Part shown: positions 15,886 through 22,728 of the stretch, one piece after another
Position numbering within the stretch: position 1 is the stretch's first letter
Layout of the letters: every line of letters starts with the position of its first letter
From: JAAZHK01 sp964536075
GTDB lineage: Bacteria; Bacillota_I; Bacilli_A; RF39; UBA660
Length of the DNA stretch: 27,382 bases
Reading direction: 5' to 3'
Assembly: GCA_964536075.1 (NCBI GenBank)
Contig: CAZHWO010000011.1
Location: forward strand, 1 to 27,382
Notes under the pieces: generated by a model
Databases searched by the model: none
What the model saw: the letters and a program-made list of their open reading frames with translations, nothing else
What the model was told of the DNA's origin: nothing
Position numbers and translations under genes: made by a program

Positions 15886-17148
15886 TTATAACACTTCCTC
15901 AATGGCTTTTTTAATAATATTTATGCCTTTTATTAGATCTTCATCACTAATTACTAATGGTGGTAGTAATTTAAGAACACAATCCTTGCGTCCGGCTCTT
16001 TCAATGATGAGACCTTTTTCAAAACATTTAGTAGCAACTTTTTTACTTAATCCTTCATCTTCAAAATTGGAAAAATCAATCCCCCATATTAAACCAATTC
16101 CCCGATAGGATAATCTATCATCAAGAGGTAAAATATTTTCTTCAAACATTTGCTTAACTAGCTCCCCTTTTCGTTGAACTTCATTACTTAGATTTAGTTC
16201 AATATTAAGTTTAATGGCTTCCCTAGCTCCGACAAAAGCTAACTGATTACCTCTAAAAGTACCATTATGTTCAGCCGGTTTCCAAATATCTAATTCTTCT
16301 TTAAGTAAAACAATCGACATTGGTAAACCGAAACCACTAATAGATTTAGACAAAATAACCATATCAGGGACAATACCGGCTCTTTCAAAGGAGAAAAAAT
16401 AACCAGTACGAGAATTTCCTACTTGAATATCATCAACAATTAAGAGAATATCATTATCATGACATAGTTTAGCTAATCTTTGAAGCCATTCAGTTGGACA
16501 TACATTAATACCGCCCTCAGCTTGCGTTGTTTCTAAAATAATCGCTGCTGGTTTTTCAATACCGGAATGATCATCATTTAAAATATTTTCAATATATTCA
16601 ATGGTATCAAAATTAGCTCCGCATCCTACTGGATAAGGAAGAAAAATAGCGTTGTTTAATGGTACAAAAGCTCCCTTTCGGCTAGCTAAATCACTACATA
16701 AGGATAAGGCTCCTAAAGACATACCATGAAAAGCTCCCATAAAGGTAAAAATATTATGGCGACCTTTGTTTTTACGCGCTAATTTAATAGCGGCTTCAAC
16801 GGCATTAGTACCAGTTGAACCACAAAATTGGATCTTGTAGTTTAGCTTTCTGGGTTTTAAGATTTGGGTGGCAAACTCATTAATAAATAAGGCTTTAGCT
16901 TCGGTATACATATCAAGGCCATGCATTATATTATCACTATCAATATAATCAATGATAGCTTTCTTTATTTTATCGTTATTATGACCATAGTTTATAGCGC
17001 CAGCTCCGGCAAAAAAGTCTAAATATTCATGATTATCTTCATCATATAAATAACAGCCTTTGGCTTTTTTAAAAACGACCGGGAAAGCGCGGCAATATGA
17101 CCTAACATTGGATTCATTTGCGTCAATAATTTTTTTTAATTCTTCCAT
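15886..17148 (-). CDS. ectB: EctB-type diaminobutyrate--2-oxoglutarate aminotransferase
   Basis: 420 residues, a class III PLP aminotransferase closely following the EctB pattern: SYCRAFPVVFKKAKG, DFFAGAGAINYGHNN, SDNIMHGLDMYTEAK, STGTNAVEAAIKLARK, TFMGAFHGMSLGALSL, LLIVDDIQVGNSRTG and LSKSISGFGLPM with the PLP lysine. EctB turns aspartate 4-semialdehyde plus an amino donor into L-2,4-diaminobutyrate. Ectoine synthesis would need ectA and ectC, and neither is present. Instead murE begins one nt after the stop, so the product may feed peptidoglycan. AGAGGAAA precedes the ATG. The reaction is inferred from family resemblance; other omega-amino donors are possible. Confidence 0.9.
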   Translation of the reverse strand: MEELKKIIDANESNVRSYCRAFPVVFKKAKGCYLYDEDNHEYLDFFAGAGAINYGHNNDKIKKAIIDYIDSDNIMHGLDMYTEAKALFINEFATQILKPRKLNYKIQFCGSTGTNAVEAAIKLARKNKGRHNIFTFMGAFHGMSLGALSLCSDLASRKGAFVPLNNAIFLPYPVGCGANFDTIEYIENILNDDHSGIEKPAAIILETTQAEGGINVCPTEWLQRLAKLCHDNDILLIVDDIQVGNSRTGYFFSFERAGIVPDMVILSKSISGFGLPMSIVLLKEELDIWKPAEHNGTFRGNQLAFVGAREAIKLNIELNLSNEVQRKGELVKQMFEENILPLDDRLSYRGIGLIWGIDFSNFEDEGLSKKVATKCFEKGLIIERAGRKDCVLKLLPPLVISDEDLIKGINIIKKAIEEVL

Positions 17149-17164
17149 AATTTCCTCTTTTTCC

Positions 17165-17180
17165 GAATATTTAAATATTC
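17165..17180. promoter_or_regulatory. 16-bp perfect palindrome in the ectB-murE leader (candidate operator)
   Basis: GAATATTTAAATATTC is a perfect inverted repeat between the predicted transcription start and the ribosome binding site. A dimeric repressor could bind it. A chance palindrome in AT-rich DNA is possible. Confidence 0.4.
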
Positions 17181-17191
17181 TTTATAATTAA

Positions 17192-17220
17192 ATTATAGGG
17201 GAAAAAGGTTAAAAAAACAA
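17192..17220 (-). promoter_or_regulatory. Promoter of the ectB-murE operon
   Basis: Minus strand TTGTTT (17215-17220), 17-bp spacer, TATAAT (17192-17197). The -35 overlaps the T-tract of the helD terminator. Confidence 0.75.
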
Positions 17221-17253
17221 TAAATAACAACATTTTATAAATAAATGCTGTTA
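17211..17253 (-). terminator. Intrinsic terminator of helD
   Basis: Minus strand stem TAACAGCATTT with AAATGTTGTTA (17243-17253 and 17225-17235), 11 pairs including one G-U, followed after about 7 nt by a run of seven T. The + strand reading also has a T-tract, but no + gene precedes it. Confidence 0.6.
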
Positions 17254-17259
17254 CTTTTT

Positions 17260-19299
17260 TTATTGATTATAAATAATTAAATGATGTTGACTTCTGGTAC
17301 AGGCTACATAATAAAGATATTTTTCATCTTTTAGGTATTGGTTATCTTTATTAGTATAAATAATAGTGGCATCAAATTCTAGACCCTTGGCAATATAGGA
17401 AGGAAGAATAACCATGGCCTTTTTAAATTCGACGGATGAAGAGGTTAATAAATTAATTTCCGGAAGATTATCCTTTAATAAAGTATAAAGCTTACTAGCT
17501 TCTTCATCGGTTTTAGTAATGATGGCTACAGTTTGTTGATCTTTCTTAAATTGTTCAAGCATTGCTATTAATTCATTTTTAAGATTAGCATTTTCTTCTT
17601 TTTGAATAACTGGAATATTAGTATTTTTTCGAATAGCACAGACATGCTTTAATCCTAAAATATCATTAGTAAACGCGATTATTTCTTCACTAGACCGGTA
17701 TGTTTTATTTAGCTCCATATATAAAGTATCTTCGGTAAAGATATCCTTTAAGTCTGCTAATGATTGATATTTATAATAAGGATTAATGGTCTGATTAATA
17801 TCCCCTAAAATAGTAAAGTCACTACGCTTAAAGATTTTACTAATAATTATATATTGTAATTTATTATAATCTTGGGCTTCATCAATGACCACTTGTTTAA
17901 TATTGCCTAGGTAATCAAAGCCTTCAAGCATTCCTTTTAAATAAAGCATTAAACAAGCATCCTCATATTTAATCTTAGGATATTTAACACAGTTAATAAT
18001 TTCTGTTTCGGATATATAGCCATCAAAAGATTCCTGGAAGATAGAACTTCTTAGAAAAGCTTTATAGATTTCTTTATAATCTTTAGTAAGAGATAAGCTT
18101 ATAGATAACAACTTTTCAATGTGTGATACTTGAGCATGTTTACCTTGATAATTTTGTTCCGATATTTTAATAGCCATCTCGTTAAGGCGGGAAAAAAGAT
18201 TTAAATTGGCATAACGTTCTTTAAGCATATAGTTTAATTCATCTTTTGAATAAGTAAAGTCCCTGGTAATTAAATCTTCCTTAAAATTTAATTGATTGAT
18301 AAAAACTTTAATATATTGATCAATAAGGGCAATAATTTGATCACTTTGTTTAAAGACCACTAAAGCTTTATTCTTTTCGGTATATTTATAATACCGGCTA
18401 ACAAAGTCAGTAAAAGTTTCTACTTCTTTAAATTCTTTTAAATAGCGACTCGCAAACTCATTAAAGGTCGTTTGCATAGTATTTTCTTCTCCTAATTCTG
18501 GTAAGACATTGGCGATATATTCGGTAAAAATTTTATTAGGAGAAAAAATTAAGACGTTATGTGAAGTCAGATGGTCAATTTTATACAAAAGATAGGCGAT
18601 ACGATGGAGAGCCACCGAAGTCTTCCCAGATCCTGCTATTCCTTGAACAATTAAATTACTATTATCAGTATTTCTAATAATATAGTTTTGTTCCTGTTGA
18701 ATGGTATTAACAATGTTTTTCATCTTATCATTATTAGAGGTAGCTAGAACTTCTTGAAGTAACTCATCATCAATATTAATATGATTATCAAATACGCGAA
18801 TTAATTGACCTCGTTCAATTTTAAATTGCCGTTTTTTTTGGATAATTCCTTCAAAAACACCACCAGGAGCTTGATATTTAGCTTTACCTACTCCATAATC
18901 ATAGAATAAACTACAAATAGGACTTCGCCAATCATAAATTAAATGATCTTGGTCATCATCTAAATAAGTAATGCCGATGTAAATATCTTTAAGACCTTCA
19001 TCATCGTGGAAAGTGATGGAACCAAAATAAGGACTATTTTGCAGTTTATACAGTTTTTGAAAATATTTACCTCGTCCCATCAATAATTCTACTTCTAGAT
19101 CATTTGCTGATACTAAAGTGCGCATTTCGGTGGGATCAATTTCATTTTTAGATTCCCAAACGAATTCCTTGAACTCTTTAATTTTCTCTTCTTTATCAAA
19201 GAGTTCTTGGCCAAGAGCTGAAACCTTCTTAGTAATTACCTCTATAACCCTTTGCAAGTAATGTTCTTCTTTAAGTATTTCTTCTTTTGGTAAATTCAA
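17260..19299 (-). CDS. helD: HelD-type superfamily 1 helicase (RNA polymerase recycling factor)
   Basis: 679 residues. Order of parts: an N-terminal coiled-coil arm (about 1-85) as in HelD proteins, which insert it into the RNA polymerase secondary channel; the HelD-specific block YFGSITFHDD to DWRSPICSLFYDYGVGKA and KKRQFKIERGQL (about 91-165); then the helicase core with KMKNIVNTIQQEQNYIIR, Walker A GIAGSGKTSVA (Lys226), VVIDEAQDYNKLQ, LNKTYRSSEEI and C-terminal YYVACTRSQHHL. HelD uses ATP to release stalled RNA polymerase from DNA; some relatives protect against rifampicin. B. subtilis HelD is about 100 residues longer. The start is TTG at 19299, with GGGAGG 7 nt upstream. Transcribed alone from a promoter at 19405-19433. 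Confidence 0.9.
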   Translation of the reverse strand: MNLPKEEILKEEHYLQRVIEVITKKVSALGQELFDKEEKIKEFKEFVWESKNEIDPTEMRTLVSANDLEVELLMGRGKYFQKLYKLQNSPYFGSITFHDDEGLKDIYIGITYLDDDQDHLIYDWRSPICSLFYDYGVGKAKYQAPGGVFEGIIQKKRQFKIERGQLIRVFDNHINIDDELLQEVLATSNNDKMKNIVNTIQQEQNYIIRNTDNSNLIVQGIAGSGKTSVALHRIAYLLYKIDHLTSHNVLIFSPNKIFTEYIANVLPELGEENTMQTTFNEFASRYLKEFKEVETFTDFVSRYYKYTEKNKALVVFKQSDQIIALIDQYIKVFINQLNFKEDLITRDFTYSKDELNYMLKERYANLNLFSRLNEMAIKISEQNYQGKHAQVSHIEKLLSISLSLTKDYKEIYKAFLRSSIFQESFDGYISETEIINCVKYPKIKYEDACLMLYLKGMLEGFDYLGNIKQVVIDEAQDYNKLQYIIISKIFKRSDFTILGDINQTINPYYKYQSLADLKDIFTEDTLYMELNKTYRSSEEIIAFTNDILGLKHVCAIRKNTNIPVIQKEENANLKNELIAMLEQFKKDQQTVAIITKTDEEASKLYTLLKDNLPEINLLTSSSVEFKKAMVILPSYIAKGLEFDATIIYTNKDNQYLKDEKYLYYVACTRSQHHLIIYNQ

Positions 19300-19321
19300 A
19301 GTTTAACCTCCCTACTACATC

Positions 19322-19363
19322 AAAAAACGACTTTCTAAAGGGGACCCCCTCCTAAAAAATCGT
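19322..19363 (-). terminator. Terminator-like hairpin in the helD leader (candidate attenuator)
   Basis: Minus strand ACGATTTTTTAGGAGGGG pairs with CCCCTTTAGAAAGTCGT (several G-U pairs, one bulge), followed directly by TTTTTT. It lies after the helD promoter and about 20 nt before the helD ribosome binding site. The upstream cotE gene already has its own terminator at 19446-19471, so this one would act on helD itself. Confidence 0.65.
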
Positions 19364-19396
19364 CTATTAAGTTATATATTCAAGTTTTATTTGCCG

Positions 19397-19433
19397 CAAA
19401 CACCATATTAGCATCTTTTTAGGCGTTTGTCTA
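19397..19433 (-). promoter_or_regulatory. helD promoter embedded in an inverted repeat
   Basis: Minus strand TAGACA (19428-19433), 17-bp spacer ending in TGC, then TAATAT (19405-19410). CAAACGCC (19422-19429) and GGTGTTTG (19397-19404) are inverted copies with one mismatch flanking the spacer and -10, a plausible operator arrangement. Confidence 0.55.
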
Positions 19434-19445
19434 GATACTTTGGAT

Positions 19446-19471
19446 AAAAAAGAAGTGAAAAATCACTCTTC
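19446..19471 (-). terminator. Intrinsic terminator of cotE
   Basis: GAAGAGTGA pairs with TCACTTC around a short A/T loop (one bulged base), then six T on the minus strand. The cotE stop TGA is inside the hairpin. Confidence 0.7.
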
Positions 19472-19996
19472 ATTATCAATATAATTTTCTTCTATATCAT
19501 TATCAATTTGTTGATTGATTTCAGATGTATCGATTATTTCTTCCCACGGTTCTTCATTCTCATCAATTGCTATTTTAACCTTCGTATCGCCAATTACTTC
19601 AATTCCTAATTCCTTTTCAATCGTATATTCAATATTACCATTAACTATTTCGGCTTTAGTACAGGTTGGATTTTTTAAAGCACGCACAATTATTTCTTCA
19701 TTAGCCAAATCAGAATCCTCTTTTTTACGAACGTTAACGGTTTCTAAATAGTTAACATTTTCTTTAACTACGTTAGTTTGGGTATCATTATCATAAGCAT
19801 ACCAAATATTAACATCGTAATTACCTTCTATATTAATACTATCACGGTTTTTATATCCCTTGAAATTATGGTTTATTACCCAACATCCTAAAACAGTACT
19901 TGGAACAATTTCCATTGCTAAAGTTTTCTTATTGGAAAATATTTTTTTTCCTTTACCAAGTACCGCTTTTGTTACGATTTCTTTATAATTAGCCAT
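19463..19996 (-). CDS. cotE: Outer spore coat morphogenetic protein CotE homologue
   Basis: 177 residues, close to B. subtilis CotE (181). From memory of that family the N-terminal two thirds match well: YKEIVTKAVLGKGKK, PSTVLGCWVINHNF, IEGNYDVNIWYAYDNDTQT, NPTCTKAEIV and EVIGDTKVKI. The C-terminus is the same kind of acidic tail (about 145-177). CotE forms a layer around the forespore on which the outer coat assembles. The neighbours miaB and ricA stand in the same order as in B. subtilis, which supports orthology; mutS does not follow. GAGGAGG lies 7 nt before the ATG. It is separated from ricA by a terminator and has its own sigma-K-like promoter, consistent with mother-cell expression. 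No cysteine-rich or membrane parts. Confidence 0.92.
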   Translation of the reverse strand: MANYKEIVTKAVLGKGKKIFSNKKTLAMEIVPSTVLGCWVINHNFKGYKNRDSINIEGNYDVNIWYAYDNDTQTNVVKENVNYLETVNVRKKEDSDLANEEIIVRALKNPTCTKAEIVNGNIEYTIEKELGIEVIGDTKVKIAIDENEEPWEEIIDTSEINQQIDNDIEENYIDNEE

Positions 19997-20014
19997 TATT
20001 ATTCCTCCTCACTT

Positions 20015-20041
20015 TAATTTATGCGAATATAGGTAATTTGT
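20015..20041 (-). promoter_or_regulatory. Possible sigma-K-type promoter of cotE
   Basis: Minus strand CATAAATTA (20015-20023) fits the CATAnnnTA -10 of sigma-K, with AC at 20040-20041, 16 bp upstream. No sigma-A promoter is seen here. B. subtilis cotE is transcribed late in the mother cell. Short motifs in AT-rich DNA can occur by chance. Confidence 0.4.
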
Positions 20042-20046
20042 TGCAC

Positions 20047-20076
20047 AAGAAAAAGATATAACTAGTTAGTTATATC
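20047..20076 (-). terminator. Intrinsic terminator of the miaB-ricA operon
   Basis: Perfect inverted repeat GATATAACTA / TAGTTATATC (20055-20064, 20067-20076) followed on the minus strand by TTTTTCTT. The ricA stop is inside. Confidence 0.8.
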
Positions 20077-20406
20077 ATAAAAATATTTATCCAAAATCGT
20101 TTTAATACTTTGTAAGAGAACATTTAGATCTTCTTGCAAGGCTATATATTCTATATAGATAGGATATGTTTCTAAACGTTTTAATTTTTCGTTTATATGA
20201 AGATCGATAGTAGCGACCTTAGATAGATCCTTAAGACTTTCATATTTAACGGCTTGTTGTTGAAGACGTTTTATATCAGCAATAAGCTTAGTAAGTTCCT
20301 GGTTCTCTTTTAATTGCTCATTGATAAGTACATATTTTTGATAATCAGAAGAATTCTTGATATAATTGATGATTTCAGTTAATTTACTAGTTAATTCCTC
20401 ATTCAT
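20062..20406 (-). CDS. ricA: RicA/YmcA (YlbF/YmcA family regulator)
   Basis: 114 residues, almost wholly helical, with the family pattern YIKNSSDYQKYVLINEQL, LTKLIADIKRLQQQAV and a final amphipathic helix. RicA forms the Y-complex with RicF (YlbF) and RicT (YaaT), which stimulates RNase Y mRNA maturation and affects sporulation and biofilm formation in B. subtilis. The place between miaB and cotE is exactly that of B. subtilis ymcA. The start overlaps the miaB stop by 8 nt. It is about 30 residues shorter than B. subtilis YmcA and has no cysteine, so it could not supply a ligand for the Fe-S clusters reported for the B. subtilis complex. No ricF or ricT in this window. Confidence 0.85.
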   Translation of the reverse strand: MNEELTSKLTEIINYIKNSSDYQKYVLINEQLKENQELTKLIADIKRLQQQAVKYESLKDLSKVATIDLHINEKLKRLETYPIYIEYIALQEDLNVLLQSIKTILDKYFYDITN

Positions 20407-21628
20407 GAATAAGACCTTCTAAACTCCAAGTTTTAGCGTCAGTTATCTTTACTTCGATGATTTGACCAATTAAGTCTTTAGAACCGGAAAAGTTAACTAA
20501 TTTATTTGTTTCGGTATAACCAAATAGAGAATTATCTTTAGGATCAATCCCATCAATCAATACTTTAACTATTTTTCCTAGATATAGTTGGTTTTGTTGT
20601 AAAAAATATGTATTAACAGTCTTATTTAATTGTTGTAATCGTTCTTCTTTATCTTTTTTGGGAAGATCATCATTAATTTTTGCCGCTGGGGTACCTTCTC
20701 TTTTAGAATAAATAAAAGTAAAGGCATTGTCAAACTGGCAAGTATTAACTAAAGCTATGGTTTCATTAAAATCTTGGGTCGTTTCAGTGGGAAAACCGAC
20801 AATAATATCGGTGGAAATACTAACCGGGTTAATTTTCGTTTTAATTTTATTAAATAAGGCTAGATAGTCTTCTTTAGTATATCTTCGCCCCATTAGTTTT
20901 AAAAGGCGATTACTACCTGATTGAACTGGTAAATGAATAGCGGGCATAATATTATCATGTTTAGCAATAACGTCAATCATTTCATCGGTAAAATCCCATG
21001 GATGGCTAGTAACAAAACGAATTCTTTCCATGCCGGTCTTACTTACATCTTCTAATAAATTAGCTAAGCCATAACCATTAGGGAGATCTTTACCATAGGC
21101 ATTAACATTTTGACCTAATAAAGTAACTTCTTTATAGCCTAGAGCTTTTAGCGATTTTACTTCATTAATAATATCCGATGCTTGGCGACTTCGTTGTTTT
21201 CCCCTCGTATAAGGAACAATACAATAAGTACAAAACTTATCACAGCCATAAATAATGTTAACAAAAGCTTTATGATTAAANNNNNNNNNNNNNNNNNNNN
21301 NNNNNNNNNNNNNNNNNNNNNNNNNNNNNNNNNNNNNNNNNNNNNNNNNNNNNNNNNNNNNNNNNNNNNNNNNNNNNNNNCTTATAGAACAAGTATTTAA
21401 TAAGACTAGATCAGCTTGGTTAAAGTCAGATACTTCCTTAAAACCAATCGCTTCAAGAATGCCTTTAATATTTTCACTATCACGCTCATTCATTTGACAG
21501 CCATAAGTTTTTAAATAATATGTTTTCCCTTGACCAATATTTAATAATTCTTCGTCCAGCGTGAAAGTTTTAGTTACGACTGGCTCTTTCGTTCTTTTTC
21601 TAGCCGATATTAAACTTGGTTTTAACAT
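20399..21628 (-). CDS. miaB: tRNA methylthiotransferase MiaB, interrupted by an assembly gap
   Basis: A radical-SAM enzyme that adds a methylthio group to i6A37 of tRNAs reading UNN codons. Seen: YYLKTYGCQMNERDSE and LLNTCSI (two of the three Cys of the UPF0004 cluster); after the gap NIIYGCDKFCTYCIVPYTRG with the radical-SAM CxxxCxxC; TLLGQNVNAYG, RIRFVTSHPWD, HLPVQSGSNRLLKLMGRRY and the C-terminal TRAM domain. The third UPF0004 Cys lies in the unsequenced part. In other MiaB proteins about 110-120 residues separate NTCSI from the NI.YGCDKFC block, so the true gap is probably near 300-350 bases. I use the ATG at 21628 with AAGGTG 6 nt upstream; GTG 21637 and ATG 21634 are worse placed. Confidence 0.95.
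   Translation of the reverse strand: MLKPSLISARKRTKEPVVTKTFTLDEELLNIGQGKTYYLKTYGCQMNERDSENIKGILEAIGFKEVSDFNQADLVLLNTCSIXXXXXXXXXXXXXXXXXXXXXXXXXXXXXXXXXXFNHKAFVNIIYGCDKFCTYCIVPYTRGKQRSRQASDIINEVKSLKALGYKEVTLLGQNVNAYGKDLPNGYGLANLLEDVSKTGMERIRFVTSHPWDFTDEMIDVIAKHDNIMPAIHLPVQSGSNRLLKLMGRRYTKEDYLALFNKIKTKINPVSISTDIIVGFPTETTQDFNETIALVNTCQFDNAFTFIYSKREGTPAAKINDDLPKKDKEERLQQLNKTVNTYFLQQNQLYLGKIVKVLIDGIDPKDNSLFGYTETNKLVNFSGSKDLIGQIIEVKITDAKTWSLEGLIHE
21281..21380. other. Assembly gap of unknown real length
   Basis: Exactly 100 N inside miaB. The flanks share no overlap, unlike the gap at 5187. The reading frame continuing through is a coincidence of the placeholder length. Confidence 0.95.
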
Positions 21629-21863
21629 GTTCATCACCTTCTTTTGTTTTTTGATAAATATTTTCTTCCCATCGACTAATCATCGCAATAATATCTTCTA
21701 CTTTAATCCCCTTATTGATAAGATAATAAAAAGAATAGCGATTCATACGATCTTTTGTTTCCTGATTAATCATGGCACAATAATATAAACCCTTAGTATA
21801 ATAATAGATAAACGCGGCATCTCTTTCTATTTCCGGCGTTATTTTCACAGATTTGCTTTTCAT
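21600..21863 (-). CDS. Small protein of unknown function upstream of miaB
   Basis: 87 residues from an ATG at 21863 with AAAGGTG 6 nt upstream; a longer frame from 21896 would start in a terminator and is rejected. Composition is charged and Tyr-rich (FIYYYTKGLYYCAM), predicted helical, with ISRWEENIYQK near the end. It overlaps the start of miaB by about 29 bp, so the two are co-transcribed and likely translationally coupled. A TATAAT stands just before its ribosome binding site. I do not recognise the family. Confidence 0.7.
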   Translation of the reverse strand: MKSKSVKITPEIERDAAFIYYYTKGLYYCAMINQETKDRMNRYSFYYLINKGIKVEDIIAMISRWEENIYQKTKEGDEHVKTKFNIG

Positions 21864-21886
21864 TAAATCACCTTTCTTATTATAAC

Positions 21887-21913
21887 AAAAAAGCAATGCT
21901 TATGCATTACTTT
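21887..21913 (-). terminator. Intrinsic terminator of the ankyrin-repeat gene
   Basis: Minus strand AAAG-AATGC paired with GCATT-CTTT around loop ATAA (one mismatch), then TTTTTTG. The gene's stop codon is in the loop. Confidence 0.75.
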
Positions 21914-22592
21914 CTTCTAATAACTCATTAATAATTCCATCAATAACCGATGTTTTATTATTAGATACTTCTTGTTTAATTAGTTCAATATTAGAACGAA
22001 TATTTTTAATTAATCTTTCCATCTTGGGTAATAATCTTTTGTCATCTAAACTATCTAAAATAATTTCTAGATTAGTTAACTTGGTATAGCGACCGTAGTT
22101 ATTACTTTTAATATAGGTATCATATAAATTTTTAAATGATAAGATATCAATATTATTAAATCTTTCATCTTCTAATATTTTAACAGTCGTATAAATATAG
22201 TTATCATTAATCGATTTATCCAGGATACTTTCACCTTTATTGTTTTTTATATTAGGCAAAAATTGCTTATTCTTTTTTAACTTTTTAATGATATCAATAA
22301 CACGGACATAATTAATGGATACTAGGATATGAGCAAAAGTATTACCATCATTATTTTGATGATTAATATCCCATTTTTTATTACTCATATGTTTTAGTAC
22401 CAAATTATAATATCCTTTTTTTAATAAAACGGTTAACAGGTTATTACCATTTTCATCCGTCATATTAATATCAACAATTCCCTTGGTTAACAACTTATCA
22501 ATAACTTCTGGTAAGTCTTCCTTGATAAGTTCGTAAATCAGCGAGGGATCATCCTCACAAGCTTTGATTGTTTTATTTTCATCATAAAACAT
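21900..22592 (-). CDS. Ankyrin-repeat protein
   Basis: 230 residues. At least three ankyrin-type units in the first 150: DINMTDENGNNLLTVLLKKG, DINHQNNDGNTFAHILV and NIKNNKGESILDKSI, each with the turn DxxGxx followed by paired helices. The last 80 residues are helical and charged, without membrane segments or signal peptide, so it is cytoplasmic. Ankyrin repeats bind other proteins; the partner is unknown. AGAGGTG precedes the ATG, and a consensus promoter stands about 35 bp upstream, so it should be well expressed in vegetative cells as a single gene with its own terminator. Confidence 0.85.
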   Translation of the reverse strand: MFYDENKTIKACEDDPSLIYELIKEDLPEVIDKLLTKGIVDINMTDENGNNLLTVLLKKGYYNLVLKHMSNKKWDINHQNNDGNTFAHILVSINYVRVIDIIKKLKKNKQFLPNIKNNKGESILDKSINDNYIYTTVKILEDERFNNIDILSFKNLYDTYIKSNNYGRYTKLTNLEIILDSLDDKRLLPKMERLIKNIRSNIELIKQEVSNNKTSVIDGIINELLEESNA

Positions 22593-22627
22593 TTATAAAC
22601 ACCTCTAATCTCACGGGATAGCTCAAT

Positions 22628-22656
22628 ATTATACCAGAATTAGCAAATAATGTCAA
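22628..22656 (-). promoter_or_regulatory. Consensus sigma-A promoter of the ankyrin-repeat gene
   Basis: Minus strand TTGACA (22651-22656), 17-bp spacer ending TGG, TATAAT (22628-22633): a perfect match with extended -10. Confidence 0.9.
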
Positions 22657-22728
22657 ATTGTGGTAAAGAGGCATCCCTTTTCAGCTATTTCATAGCTTAA
22701 TATATATTGTGTTAGGTATTTTGTTTTT

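Noticed and set aside
15886..17148. Ectoine biosynthesis cluster
   Set aside because: Only the EctB-type gene is here; neighbours are murE and helD, with no ectA, ectC or ectD.
17225..17260. + strand terminator at the same hairpin as the helD terminator
   Set aside because: It has a T-tract on the + strand, but there is no + strand gene upstream to end there.
22683..22697. Hairpin AGCTAT-TTC-ATAGCT after the 305-residue gene as terminator
   Set aside because: Stem of six A/T-rich pairs with no T-tract on the minus strand; not convincing.
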